In this document: piece after piece, positions 54,359 through 64,000 of the stretch | Layout of the letters: every line of letters begins with the position of its first letter | Numbering within the stretch: the first letter of the stretch is position 1 | NCBI RefSeq assembly: GCF_000787575.1 | Contig: NW_012236505.1 | Coordinates: 124,001 to 188,000 of the forward strand | From: Acytostelium subglobosum LB1 | Taxonomy: Eukaryota > Evosea > Eumycetozoa > Acytosteliales > Acytosteliaceae | Direction of reading: 5' to 3' | Length of the DNA stretch: 64,000 nt | Notes under the pieces: generated by a model | Database searches by the model: none | The model's input: only the letters and a program-made list of their open reading frames with translations | Told to the model about the DNA's origin: nothing | Translations under genes and position numbers: made by a program

Positions 54359-57300
54359 ATGGACAATTTGATTCAAATATCTATTCATTCACTGCAACAT
54401 ACGTTGCATCATGATCAAACAATCAGACAACAAGCCGAGGATCAACTTCAAAAGGTAGGCCACACGACAACGATAGCGACATCGATGACGACGAATGACA
54501 GGAGACACTCAAAGGGGCCTACCTACCCATCAATCAATGAACGAACAATGACTCTGACACACATGTCAATCAATCAAACAGCTTAAATCACAGGAAGGAT
54601 TCCCTCAGGTGATCTTGAGAGTTATAGCATCGAATGAACTTGATGTATCGATTCGTCAAGCTGGTGCAGTGTATCTGAAGAATATGATCGTTCATAAGTG
54701 GCGTGGATACGTGTCTGATGAGCCACAGGCAATCATGTCCGACACAGACGCCTCATTCATCAAGGAGAATATACTCGAGGCATTGGTGCACTCGCATCAT
54801 CTCATCAAGAACCAGGTCGAGCAGATGATTGAGATCATCGCCAACAGAGACTTCCCCGAGAAGTGGCCATCGCTGCTCGAGAAAGTCCATCGGCTACATC
54901 GGCTCGGCAGACACGGCGTTGGTCATGGCCGGCCTCACCGCACTGCAGGTGGCCATCAAGAAGTACCAGTTCATCCCCGAGGGAGAGACTCGTCGCAAGC
55001 CACTCTTTGCCATCTGCGACCGCGTCTTCCCGCTGCTGCAGGCGATCCTCGCACAGCTGGTAGTCGCGCCCCTCACCTCGGTCGAGGCCGCCGTCATGCA
55101 GCGCAGGATCTTCAAGATTTTCCTGTACACGATCAACTTTGACGTGCCCAGCATCGTCGTGCAGCCCGCCATCTTCAACGCGTGGATGGAACACTTCTTC
55201 CGCGTTATCCGCGCGCCAATCGCCGAGCCCGCGACCACCCCCATCGCGCTCGCCAAGCACCCATGGTGGCTGCTCAAGAAGTGCGTGGCCAACATCCTCA
55301 ACTCACTGCTACGCAAACAGATGCAGCTGCGCAAGTCAGACTTCCAGACCAAGCGTCTGCTGGCCGAGCTGTTCATGGACAAGTATGCACTGGCCACCAT
55401 GCAGCTGCTGCACACCGAAGTGCTGCAGGCCCGCGCTGCACACAACCCCGCACAGCAGGGCCTCTTCCACGAGCGCTACCTGCAGTTCGTCGTCGAGTTC
55501 TTCACCACATCGATTGGCTACGGCAAGCTGTACCCAGTGCTCAAGCCCGCATTGGGCACATTCATCTCGCAGATCATCTTCCCTCTCGTCTGTTACAGCG
55601 AGGCTGACGCCGAGCTCTACGAGGAGGACCAGCATGAGTACCTGCGCTCGCAGTTTGACACAATGAAGGAGTACTACACAGTGCGTTGCGAGTGCTACAA
55701 CTTCCTGCTGGCATTGGTCGAGAAGCGTGGCCGCGCCAACCTGGACAGCATCATGCAGTTCTGCATTGGACACTTGACTCGCTACAATCAGTTGCCCGCC
55801 GATCAACGCAACACCAGCGAGAAGTTTGGCGTCTTTTCGATCATTGGCGCGCTGTCCACCTACCTCAAGAAGATGGAGCCATATCGCTCCAATCTGGAGC
55901 AGATGATGGTGCTGCACGTGTTCCCCGAGCTGTCCAGCCCGCTGGGCCACATGCGTGGTCACGGTGTCTGGCTGTTTAGCGAGTTCTACAACATCCAGTT
56001 CACAAACGCCGCCAACTTCTCGAGCGCGCTGCAGCTGATCTTGCACCTGCTGTCCGATGCCGACCTGGCAGTGCGTGTGCGCGCTGGTGTCGCCATCTGC
56101 AACCTTGTGCGCGTCAAGCAGGGCACTAACGACTTGCGCCCCGTGCTCGCTCAGCTTCTGGACAAGATCTTTGCGCTGATGGGAGAGATCGACTCTGACG
56201 ATCTCATCACCTCGCTCACCTCAATCATTCGTCGCTACAAAGAGGAGATCGCACCACTGGCTGTCTCTCTCACCGCCAAGCTCTCCGAGTCGTTCATGCG
56301 TCTTGTCGACCAGGATGACAACGATGACTCGGCCATGGCTGCCCAGGAGTGTCTCACAACCTTCCGCACGATGCTCAGCGCAATGATCGATGTTCCCGAT
56401 GTGTTTGTGCAGCTCGAGGGCACCATTGTTCCCGTGCTCGAGAAGATCATCGTGCCCGAGCACATCATGTTCTTTGAGGAGGCCATGCGTATCCTCACAT
56501 TCATCACATTCTACCCGCGCACCATCTCCCCACAGGTCTGGTCGCTCTTCCCCAAGATCATTAGCGTGTTCCACGACTGCGCCTGCGACATGATCGACAG
56601 CATGGTCAACCCACTCGACAACTTCATCTCTTACGGCACCGAACAGTTCCTGGCCCCTGGCACACCCTATCTGGGCATGATCACAGGCATCTTTGAGAAG
56701 ATGGTTGGAGACATCAACATGCCATCGTACGAGACACAAGAGTCCTGCAAGCTGATGGAGTCGGTTCTGCAGCGCTGCCGTGGCCGTGTCGACCACATCA
56801 TCGACCCAGTCATCAAGATCGCGTCCGCCCGTCTCCTCAACAAGTCCAAGGAGAACCAGATGTCCAAGGAGCTGGTTGTCTACCTGCTGGAGCTCATCTC
56901 CAACTGTCTGTACTACAACGCCGCACTCACCATCCAAAGTCTGACGGCCAACAACCTGATCCAGCCCGTGTTCGAGACCTGGTTCGCCAATTTGAAGAAG
57001 TTCCAGCGCTTCTACGACAAGAAGATTGCTGTCCTTGGACTGTCGTCACTTCTGACTCTTCAGCCTGCACCAGCATTCGTTCAGCACGGCGCGCAGCTGC
57101 TGCTCAACAAGATCATGTTGCTGATGAAGGAGATGCTGTTCATCGAGAAGAAGATCGAGAAGGAGGATGCCGAGGCTGCTAAGGAGGCCGAGGAGAATGG
57201 CGTGGCTGGCGACGAGGAAGACGAAGGCGAGGAGGACGACGAAGACTATGATATTGCAAACGACGACGATATGTACGACGAGGATGGAAACTTTGAGCTG

Positions 57301-57759
57301 ATGGCCGTGCCTGACAACGAAGACTATGTGGACGCCGAGGAGGTGTACCTGCGCGACCTCGAGAAGATGACCAAGCACTTTGAGGAGGGCGGCGAGCTCG
57401 GCGACGACGAGGAGTACGACGACGAGTGTGAGATCGAGGGCGAGGACCTGGAAGGCGACGACGAAGAGGAGCTGTTTGAGAACGATGGCGATGCTGGCAG
57501 CTTCGAGACACCAGTGGACGACATTGACGAGTTGGAGTACATGATCAATTGTTTCACCGCATTCTTCAACAACAATCCACAGATGACCAACACGATCCTG
57601 GACGCCAAGCAACATGCCAAGATCCAAAAGTACGCAGAGTTGGTGCCAGTGCGCAAGGCCAAAGAGGCCGAGCTCAGAAGACAGGAGGAAGAGGAGGAGG
57701 CAGCACGTCTGAAGAAGAAGCAACTGAAGCAGCAACAGCAACAACAACAACAACAGTAA
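54359..57759 (+). CDS. Importin-7/8-like nuclear import receptor; one frame break
   Basis: Exon 1 is 54359-54454 and exon 2 runs from 54582 to 57759, about 1090 residues. Near the N-terminus are AGAVYLKNMIVHKWRGY, IKENILEALVHSHHLIKNQVEQMIEIIANRDFPEKWPSLLEK, typical of importin-beta family receptors of the IPO7/IPO8/Nmd5 branch. HEAT repeats follow, with HPWWLLKKC and VRARAGVAICNLVR-like blocks, and an acidic loop (about 850-935, many Asp/Glu) before the C-terminal helices and a poly-Gln end. Such receptors carry ribosomal proteins, histones and signalling proteins into the nucleus with Ran-GTP. The frame shifts at the AAA run 54882-54884: LLEK continues as SIGYIGSADT only in the next frame. 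Exon lengths are one over a multiple of three. An assembly error is likely. Confidence 0.85.
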
Positions 57760-57811
57760 ATAAGAGTAATGGAATTATTTATTATATAAGTCAATCAACA
57801 TATCACATGTA

Positions 57812-58792
57812 TTACATAAGTGAACAGTTACTGCCCCATGATGAACCAGAAGAGGACTGTGAATTGGACGATGATGATTGTTTGTGATTGGCATTCCTTT
57901 GCTTTCTCGATGGTGGTGGAACTGATGATGGGGACGATGAAGCGGGTATTGATATCTCCTTGAAATGGAATGGTAGTCCCCAGTCTGGACACAGCGTGAC
58001 AATCTGTGGCCTGCCATCCTTGACCAACACAAAGTCCTTCTGATAACGATAGCGTAATATTATGTCCTTGTCCTCCTCCTCATTGTCCACGTCCAGATCA
58101 TCGACAAAGAATCCATTGCGTACTTCCATCGCTCGCTTGTTTGAGTGTTTGGACCCGCCTAGCAGGGGATCGGTCGTCTGCAACTTGTTGATGCCAATAG
58201 ATGACGACCAGCCGCCGCCACTTTCAGACATGTTGTCAGACGTCGCGTTGGTAAACTTTGACTTGTAAGACTTGATTCTAAAGATACATGTATCTTTGCT
58301 CTTGGTCTTTATCAACGATGTGAAATAATGTAACCAACTATCATTTATCGCTATATGTTCGTTTAGATTTAGAAAGCATGAAGATGTGATGCCAATGTTG
58401 TTGTCGGCTGCATCATTGTGTGAACGATGTGATGATGTCGTTGTCGTTGTAGTAGTTGTGAATGCACAGTAGAATGCCATGCGTATTATATCATTGAGTT
58501 CATTGTCTGATTGAGTGTTCAGGTGATGTTCATTCTCCTCACTATTCAAAGGTCTAAGGAAATCGAGTGATGGCACCTTTTGATTAACCAACGCTGTTGC
58601 AGCCCTATCATATATATCCATATACTGTCTCCAACTTGTCTTTGAGAATGATCCCTGTTTTGCCTTATCATCAATAATAGGAAGTTGTTCTATAACATGT
58701 TGTTTTTGTTGTTGATGTTGAACATTTGTTGAACGATGTTGCTGTTGCTGTTGTTGATGATTATGATGTTTTGATCTATTCTTGTTTGTCAT
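57812..58792 (-). CDS. Low-complexity protein of unknown function
   Basis: A single exon of 326 residues. The N-terminus is rich in His and Gln (QQQQQQHRS); the middle has a poly-Thr stretch; the C-terminus is Ser-rich (SSSSNSQSSSGSSWG). The more ordered parts are KTSWRQYMDIYDRAATALVNQK and, near the C-terminus, MEVRNGFFVDDLDVDNEEEDKDIILRYRYQKDFVLVKDGRPQIVTLCPDWGLPFHF. I recognise no domain, signal peptide or membrane segment. Its stop codon is 52 bases from the convergent importin stop. It is likely real because the frame stays open across mixed-complexity sequence and the start is preceded by AT-rich promoter-like DNA. Confidence 0.65.
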   Translation of the reverse strand: MTNKNRSKHHNHQQQQQQHRSTNVQHQQQKQHVIEQLPIIDDKAKQGSFSKTSWRQYMDIYDRAATALVNQKVPSLDFLRPLNSEENEHHLNTQSDNELNDIIRMAFYCAFTTTTTTTTSSHRSHNDAADNNIGITSSCFLNLNEHIAINDSWLHYFTSLIKTKSKDTCIFRIKSYKSKFTNATSDNMSESGGGWSSSIGINKLQTTDPLLGGSKHSNKRAMEVRNGFFVDDLDVDNEEEDKDIILRYRYQKDFVLVKDGRPQIVTLCPDWGLPFHFKEISIPASSSPSSVPPPSRKQRNANHKQSSSSNSQSSSGSSWGSNCSLM

Positions 58793-59275
58793 TATTGATT
58801 GATTATAAATATATATATATTAGTATTATTATTATAACAATATGAACAAACGATGATAGACGGATGTCCTTTGTTCGAACAAACCAGGGAGTGATGTGCT
58901 TGGTGTGTGTGAGTGGGAAGTATAAGTTGTTGAAGTTGTGAGTTTTTGGAAGTTCTTTGGGTTTTGGACTTTCAATTTCAGTTGTGATGAAAGTCAAAGA
59001 TCACAATAGTTATAAAATAATGGTGGTCACTAATGGGGTTAGCAACGTCGATCGGATCATCAAAGTACATCATATTCCATTTCCGGATAGGATGAACATA
59101 TTATTATAACCTTGACCTGTCAACGTGTTCACTCGTACTTGAATTCATTCATCATTCATTCATTCATTCATTCATTGGACCAGATGATTATAAATAACTC
59201 ATAATGTTGAATAATAATTAAATCATTAATAATAATAATAATCAATCAATAATATTAATAGTTATAATTATAAGT
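58793..59275. promoter_or_regulatory. Divergent promoter region, unknown gene / glycosyltransferase-like gene
   Basis: A 483-base AT-rich spacer with a (TCAT/ATTC)n run at 59148-59175 and TAATAATAAT tracts before the plus-strand start. No gene seen. Confidence 0.4.
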
Positions 59276-59962
59276 ATGACAATATTTTGTATTGCAAGGA
59301 GACAAACTCCATGTCAACAAAGAATACAAATATTGTTTATATTGGCAGTTATTATTCAGATTGGATTCTTGGTAACTTTATATGTTGAACCATTAAAGTT
59401 GATATCAAGGAGTAAACTTGATATATCAGGTACACTCACAGAGAGATTAGCAATAGTAATAACAAGTAATAGGACTGATAATATTAGATCAATGTTGAAA
59501 AGAACAAACTTTGCACCATTAGTACCATATACATTAGAAGGAAATGATCAAATACATAATCTTACCGGTCCAATCGAGGAGGATATCAAGCGTATATACG
59601 TCGAAGCACTCAAGATGTGTGATAAAGTATATTGTTTGATGTTAGAAGACGATGTCGTATTCATATACAAGGACAAAGATTTACAAGATATATTATTCGA
59701 TTATTTAATATCTTATAATAATGACAATAATTATGTATTTGATTGTTCTAAAAAAGGAATGCTTAGACTAAATTATAAAGTCAATGGAGATGGATCATAT
59801 TGCCGAATATTCTCTAGATGGGCGATCAGAGACCTTATCCGATGTGTACCAACTTGCGAACTACCAATTGACAAGTGCATCCCAGAATGTATCGCACACG
59901 AGTACGAAGAGAAACGATTCCTTCTTGCTCAACATGCTGGATTCAAGAGTAGTAAATGGTAG
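59276..59962 (+). CDS. Putative type II membrane glycosyltransferase (GT-A type)
   Basis: One exon, 228 residues. A short basic N-terminus is followed by one hydrophobic segment (about 18-37), giving type II Golgi topology. LEDDV at 123-127 is a DxD-like metal and nucleotide-sugar motif, preceded by a helix ending KVYCLM. The C-terminal end LLAQHAGFKSSKW resembles the QHxGxxSS end of MGAT4 and PGAP4-type enzymes. Cys pairs (CVPTCELPIDKCIPEC) lie shortly before it. It may add a sugar to N-glycans or GPI anchors; this rests on short motifs, so it is tentative. Nucleotide composition is more AT-rich than in its neighbours. A further exon beyond the stop was considered and not supported. Confidence 0.5.
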   Translation: MTIFCIARRQTPCQQRIQILFILAVIIQIGFLVTLYVEPLKLISRSKLDISGTLTERLAIVITSNRTDNIRSMLKRTNFAPLVPYTLEGNDQIHNLTGPIEEDIKRIYVEALKMCDKVYCLMLEDDVVFIYKDKDLQDILFDYLISYNNDNNYVFDCSKKGMLRLNYKVNGDGSYCRIFSRWAIRDLIRCVPTCELPIDKCIPECIAHEYEEKRFLLAQHAGFKSSKW

Positions 59963-60234
59963 TTTGTCCCGCAGGACAATGACCTCATTCATTCAATCAT
60001 TCAATCAATTAATCAATCATTGCAGAAAACAATATATAAAATTTGTTCTGATACCTTGCAATCCTTGCAGGTCCTTCAAACCAAAGACGGGGTTCATCAA
60101 AATATCTTGGGTCTGCGTGTGAAGGTTGTCCTCTCATCTTGGTTTTTGACTCAAAACCGAGGCCTTAGGGGTCATCAGAGATTAAAAATCAATCAAACAA
60201 TTGATTCATCACTACATTATCTATCTCTCAACAA

Positions 60235-63200
60235 ATGAGAACTGTACATATAATATATATTATAACATTGTTATTGACATTGTTGTGTTGGTCATCGATT
60301 GGATCTTTGGCCTCACAAGATGTGTCAATCACAATCGATGACCTTGACCAAGGTCCCGACTCCTACGCATCGGATGTTGAACAACCATGTAGTATGTTTG
60401 ATCAATCAAATCAAATCAAATCAATCAATCAAACAATCATACTAACATAGCATACATATTCAGATATTGGAATAATACATGATTGGGGCTTCTCAATGAT
60501 TGCCAATAATAACAGTGATCAACCTTGGAGCTATAGTGTGGACCCTGGTGTTGTGGATATTAGCTTCCATAGACAGTTGGACGAAGGATTTCAGGAGACT
60601 ACTATATTTGGATACTACGCAGCAAAGATTGGAATGATCACTGATTATTATCAAGAGTTTGTCTACTTTTTGAATCAGACTGTCACGCTTCCTGATGTCG
60701 GACCCAATGAAGCAGTGGAGGTATCATTCACATTGGATACACCATTGATGAATGTATATATACTGTTTTATATTGATGATGATGTTGTGTTTGATATTAC
60801 ACCAACATTCACTCAATATGAGTCAACGACTCAATCATTCATTATACCATTCACCTATCTAACTGGTAAACGATATACTTTGGCCATGGCAATACTATTC
60901 CCAACATCCACTGTAAACTATATATACGTCGAGGACTACAAGGCCATGCGAATACCCATCCAGCTCAGTAGTTGCAATCAATCTTCGACATCTGACATCG
61001 ATCACAACTTTGGCAAAGGTTAGTCAAATCACCACTCGCTCAAACACTCAATCAATCATACCATCCTGGAATCATTCCAATACCTCAATGATGCCTCACC
61101 TTGAATCATTCGAGGGATAATCAATCACTCCAACTTCCAACACATGATCACACACTAACCCATTGCTACTCACACTCAAATCTAGCTCATGCATACTATG
61201 TCTCGACAAATGGAAGTGATATAACTGGAAATGGAACGATGGCGGCACCATACTCATCAGTACAACAGGCGATATTGTTTTCGGCCAACTCAAACTCGAC
61301 GATTTATTTGATGCCAGGTTCATACTGTGGACTTGGAAACAGTTATTTGGATACCAAAGGCAAGGATATAACATTGCGATCATATGATGAGACCAATCGA
61401 TCGATAATAACTGGTCAAGATCAACTTGATCTGATATCATTCGTTGCTACCAACGTCTATCACTCGCTTACATTGGACTCTTTGGTGTTTGAGCGGCCCA
61501 ACACACTGGAGCAAGGCTCGGCCATACTCATCTCGGGCATGTCGCTACTATACGTCAACAACTGCCACTTTGGACGCATGGCCAACAACTCAATCACATT
61601 GAACTACCTCAACAACATCCAGTTCAACAATAGCGTTTTTGAAGGATACACTGGCTACGCACTTTATGTGACCGGCCTGTTTGGCGACGAGATCATCTCG
61701 ATGAGCAACTGTGTGTTCCGCGGCTCGATGGCCGCGTACCTGCTCAACTTACAATGGGCGGTGATCAGCAACAGCACATTGAATGACGGCTCCCCGGGCA
61801 TTGACGAGGTGCCCTGCGCCCTCTCGATCAACATTGTGGACGCGGTCGATGTGAGTGACTCGCGCGTATCAATGACCACCTGCGCCATGCAGTCATTCCT
61901 CCGCATGACCAATGTAGAGTTTGCCAGTGAAGGCTACGACGAGAACATCATCCTGGTCCAGAACTCTGCGTTGCGCATCAGAAACAGCACGTTCCAGCAG
62001 TATGCCGCCAACTATGGCATCCTGGCCTTCCAGAGCAATGTCACTTTCGACGCGACACTCTTCAACACGAGCACATCAAACACGATAATGGCGGTGACAA
62101 GCCAGCTGATCATCACAAACTGCACGTTCATGGATGAGCTGAACCCGCTCCAAGTCGACATGTCCACGGTCAACATCTCAAACACCATGTTCCAAGGCAC
62201 ACGAGCATTCATATCTGGCACTCAATCGATGATCCACTTGTCCAACAACCGGATGGAGGACATGAGCGTGGGCCAAGCTGGCAATATACTCAACTCAGAG
62301 ATACACTCCACGAACAACATTTTCCACCATATTGTGTGCAGCAGCCAATCCTTCTACAACCTCTACGAAACAAACCTCTTCGAGACGTCCAACATCATCT
62401 CGGACAGCAGTTGCCAGTACATAGAAGCTCGCGCCGCCAGCAACCTGCAAATCTACCACACACAGTTCCTGCGCAACATCCAGGTCAGTCTGATCGGCTG
62501 CTACGACACCACCAAGGTCCAAGCATTCAACATCACCGGCAGCTTCAACTCGGCACCTATGGCACCGGTCCTGCACGCAGCCGATGGCGCAATCGTCCAG
62601 ATCACTCAATCAAACTTTGATCACAATCACGCTGGACAAGGTGGTGTGATGGCCTCGTCCGGCCAGAGCACGCTCAATCTGATCAACTCGACATTCGAAC
62701 TGAACTCGGCGCAGCAGACAGGTGGCCTGGTCTACACGTCGTCCACAGTGGAAGTACTAATGGACGATGTGATGGCCGTCAGCAACTGGGCCAACGAAGG
62801 CTCGATCATATATTACTTGGTGCAGGGGCCACTAATCAATGGGTCGACATTCACCAACAACACACAGACTTATGGCAATGAGGTGGCGCTGGGCACGGCC
62901 TACTTCTCCATCATCTACACAGGGCTCAACTATAGTGTCTATGGCATACCACCCAGCATCGACAGTGGCAGCCACGGCTACAGATTCGACATCCAACTGC
63001 AGGACGCCAATGGCAACAACTTGACCAACAAGTTCTGTCACACTTCCACGTGCTATGTCTACGTGTCAGTGGGCGGCCAGTTCCTCCAGTCGTGCCAGAT
63101 CACGCCCGATGGCACCGCACACTTTGTCAACATCACACTGTTTGGAGACATTGGCGCGACGACCAACATAGTGTTCTCGAGCAATGAGCCAAACATCAAA

Positions 63201-64000
63201 GAACAGACTTCAGAGGTGACGTTCAATAATTGCAGCGCGGGACATATGCCGAGCTCCAACGACTTGTTGTGCTCGCCGTGTCAAGCCGGCAGCTACGGTA
63301 GCAATGGACTGACGTGCAGTGTATGTCCGTCGAACGTCGTGTGCAATGGACCTTCATACTTGCCTGCCGATGGATACTGGATAGAGGACAGTCTAGACGA
63401 CCTTGTAGCATACCAATGTCCGCCAGGTCTATGCCATGACGGAAACTGCAGTGCCGACTACACCGGTCCGCTCTGTGCCGAATGCATTCCAGGCTATTAC
63501 AACTGTGGATCAGGTTGCAAGCGTATGTATCTGGGTCTGGGACTGGGGCTGGAATGATTCCAATCACAATCAAACACTAACTCAATCAATCAAATCAATC
63601 AGATGTGGATGGTCCAAATATTACAGTGATCGTACTCAAGTTGTTGATATCATTCTTTCTGGTACTATTCCAACAGATGTCTGATAATTCAAAGGGATTG
63701 GTGACCATCGCAATGTACTTTGTCCAGAACTTGGTGGTGATATCCAATGGCATCAAGTTCAGTATAATGAGCGCTATAAGTGGATCGCAATCTAGTCATA
63801 CCGGCAGTGGCGGCACGTCATCAATCATCTCATTCATGAGTGATTGTATGGGCCCGATGGGATTCTACACCAATCACTACATCATCCTGATGCAGCCACT
63901 CATCATGTTTGCGATACTCTTGGTGATCGTGGCAATGGAGTGGGGGCTGCGCCGCACAGGCATCCTGTTCCGCGTGCCCGTCATCAGAACATTCGTTAAC
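60235..64000 (+). CDS. Beta-helix, Cys-rich receptor-like membrane protein (5' part)
   Basis: Exons 60235-60391, 60464-61018, 61186-63522 and 63603 to beyond the window edge. A signal peptide (about 1-27) leads into a 210-residue domain of unknown type. From about residue 238 a right-handed parallel beta-helix begins (HAYYVSTNGSDITGNGTMAA), with many short coils full of NxS/T sequons (INSTFELNSAQQTGG). About residues 930-1015 are Cys-rich in the style of ephrin-receptor-like modules (CSPCQAGSYGSNGLTCSVCP, GPLCAECIPGYY). Exon 4 then starts a multi-span membrane region (LKLLISFFLVLFQQ, IILMQPLIMFAILLVIVAME). The layout suits a large cell-surface receptor or adhesion protein; ligand and downstream partner are unknown. 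The 3' end is outside the window. Confidence 0.75.

Noticed and set aside
54880-54890. Programmed frameshift in the importin
   Set aside because: No slippery heptamer or downstream structure stands out, and the family is not known for it; an assembly error is simpler.
55336-57794. Minus-strand open frames opposite the importin gene (over 230 residues)
   Set aside because: Leu/Val-rich antisense reading of GC-rich codons; the plus strand carries the importin domains.
59963-60234. Extra 3' exon of the glycosyltransferase-like gene
   Set aside because: Joining through the available donors near 59945-59962 to the AG near 60022 runs into a stop at once.

Overview
The window is nuclear DNA from a dictyostelid social amoeba. 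Several hallmark families point there: a tandem array of M66 'dictomallein' metalloproteases, an hssA/2C/7E-type small protein, a spore-coat protein built from follistatin-like (FOLN) repeats, a colossin-like protein of SdrD/Cna-B repeats, an LRR-gelsolin-villin-headpiece protein, and Asn/Gln/Thr-rich low-complexity stretches. Introns are short, begin mostly with GTATGT or GTAAGT, and are AT-rich. Coding DNA is clearly less AT-rich than in Dictyostelium discoideum, so a species of another dictyostelid group is likely; the species cannot be fixed from sequence reading alone.

Layout: the 3' end of mitochondrial EF-G (1-149, +); a GPI-anchored secreted protein (343-1466, -); six tandem same-strand type II membrane-anchored M66 proteases (2566-18971); Integrator subunit 4 (19164-22726, +); a divergent CCT-eta-like chaperonin lacking the GDGTT motif (22771-24530, -); ribosomal proteins eL24 and eS8 (+); ER Hsp90/GRP94 (27304-29896, -); a GOLGA7/ERF4-like protein (+); an EGF-like multipass membrane protein (-); an SDR dehydrogenase (+); an hssA-like small protein (+); a TBC Rab-GAP (-); the LRR/gelsolin/villin-headpiece protein (38223-43040, +); a gene-poor stretch with coding-like fragments (43.0-44.4 kb); the SdrD-B repeat protein (+); a 181-bp MITE-like element; the spore-coat protein (47722-50517, -); an ankyrin-type large protein (+); an importin-7/8-like karyopherin (+); an unknown low-complexity protein (-); a putative glycosyltransferase (+); and the 5' part of a beta-helix receptor-like gene that runs off the right edge.

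Exon models were built by hand from splice sites. In every complete gene the exon lengths sum to a multiple of three, except two: the second M66 copy (one base short) and the importin (one base over). Both depart at a short homopolymer, so residual assembly errors are the simplest reading. The genes do not form one pathway. Housekeeping genes (ribosome, ER chaperone, nuclear import, Integrator) are interleaved with surface and developmental genes (M66 array, spore coat, SdrD-B repeats, hssA). No retroviral or other virus-like element, CRISPR array, rRNA or tRNA gene was recognised.
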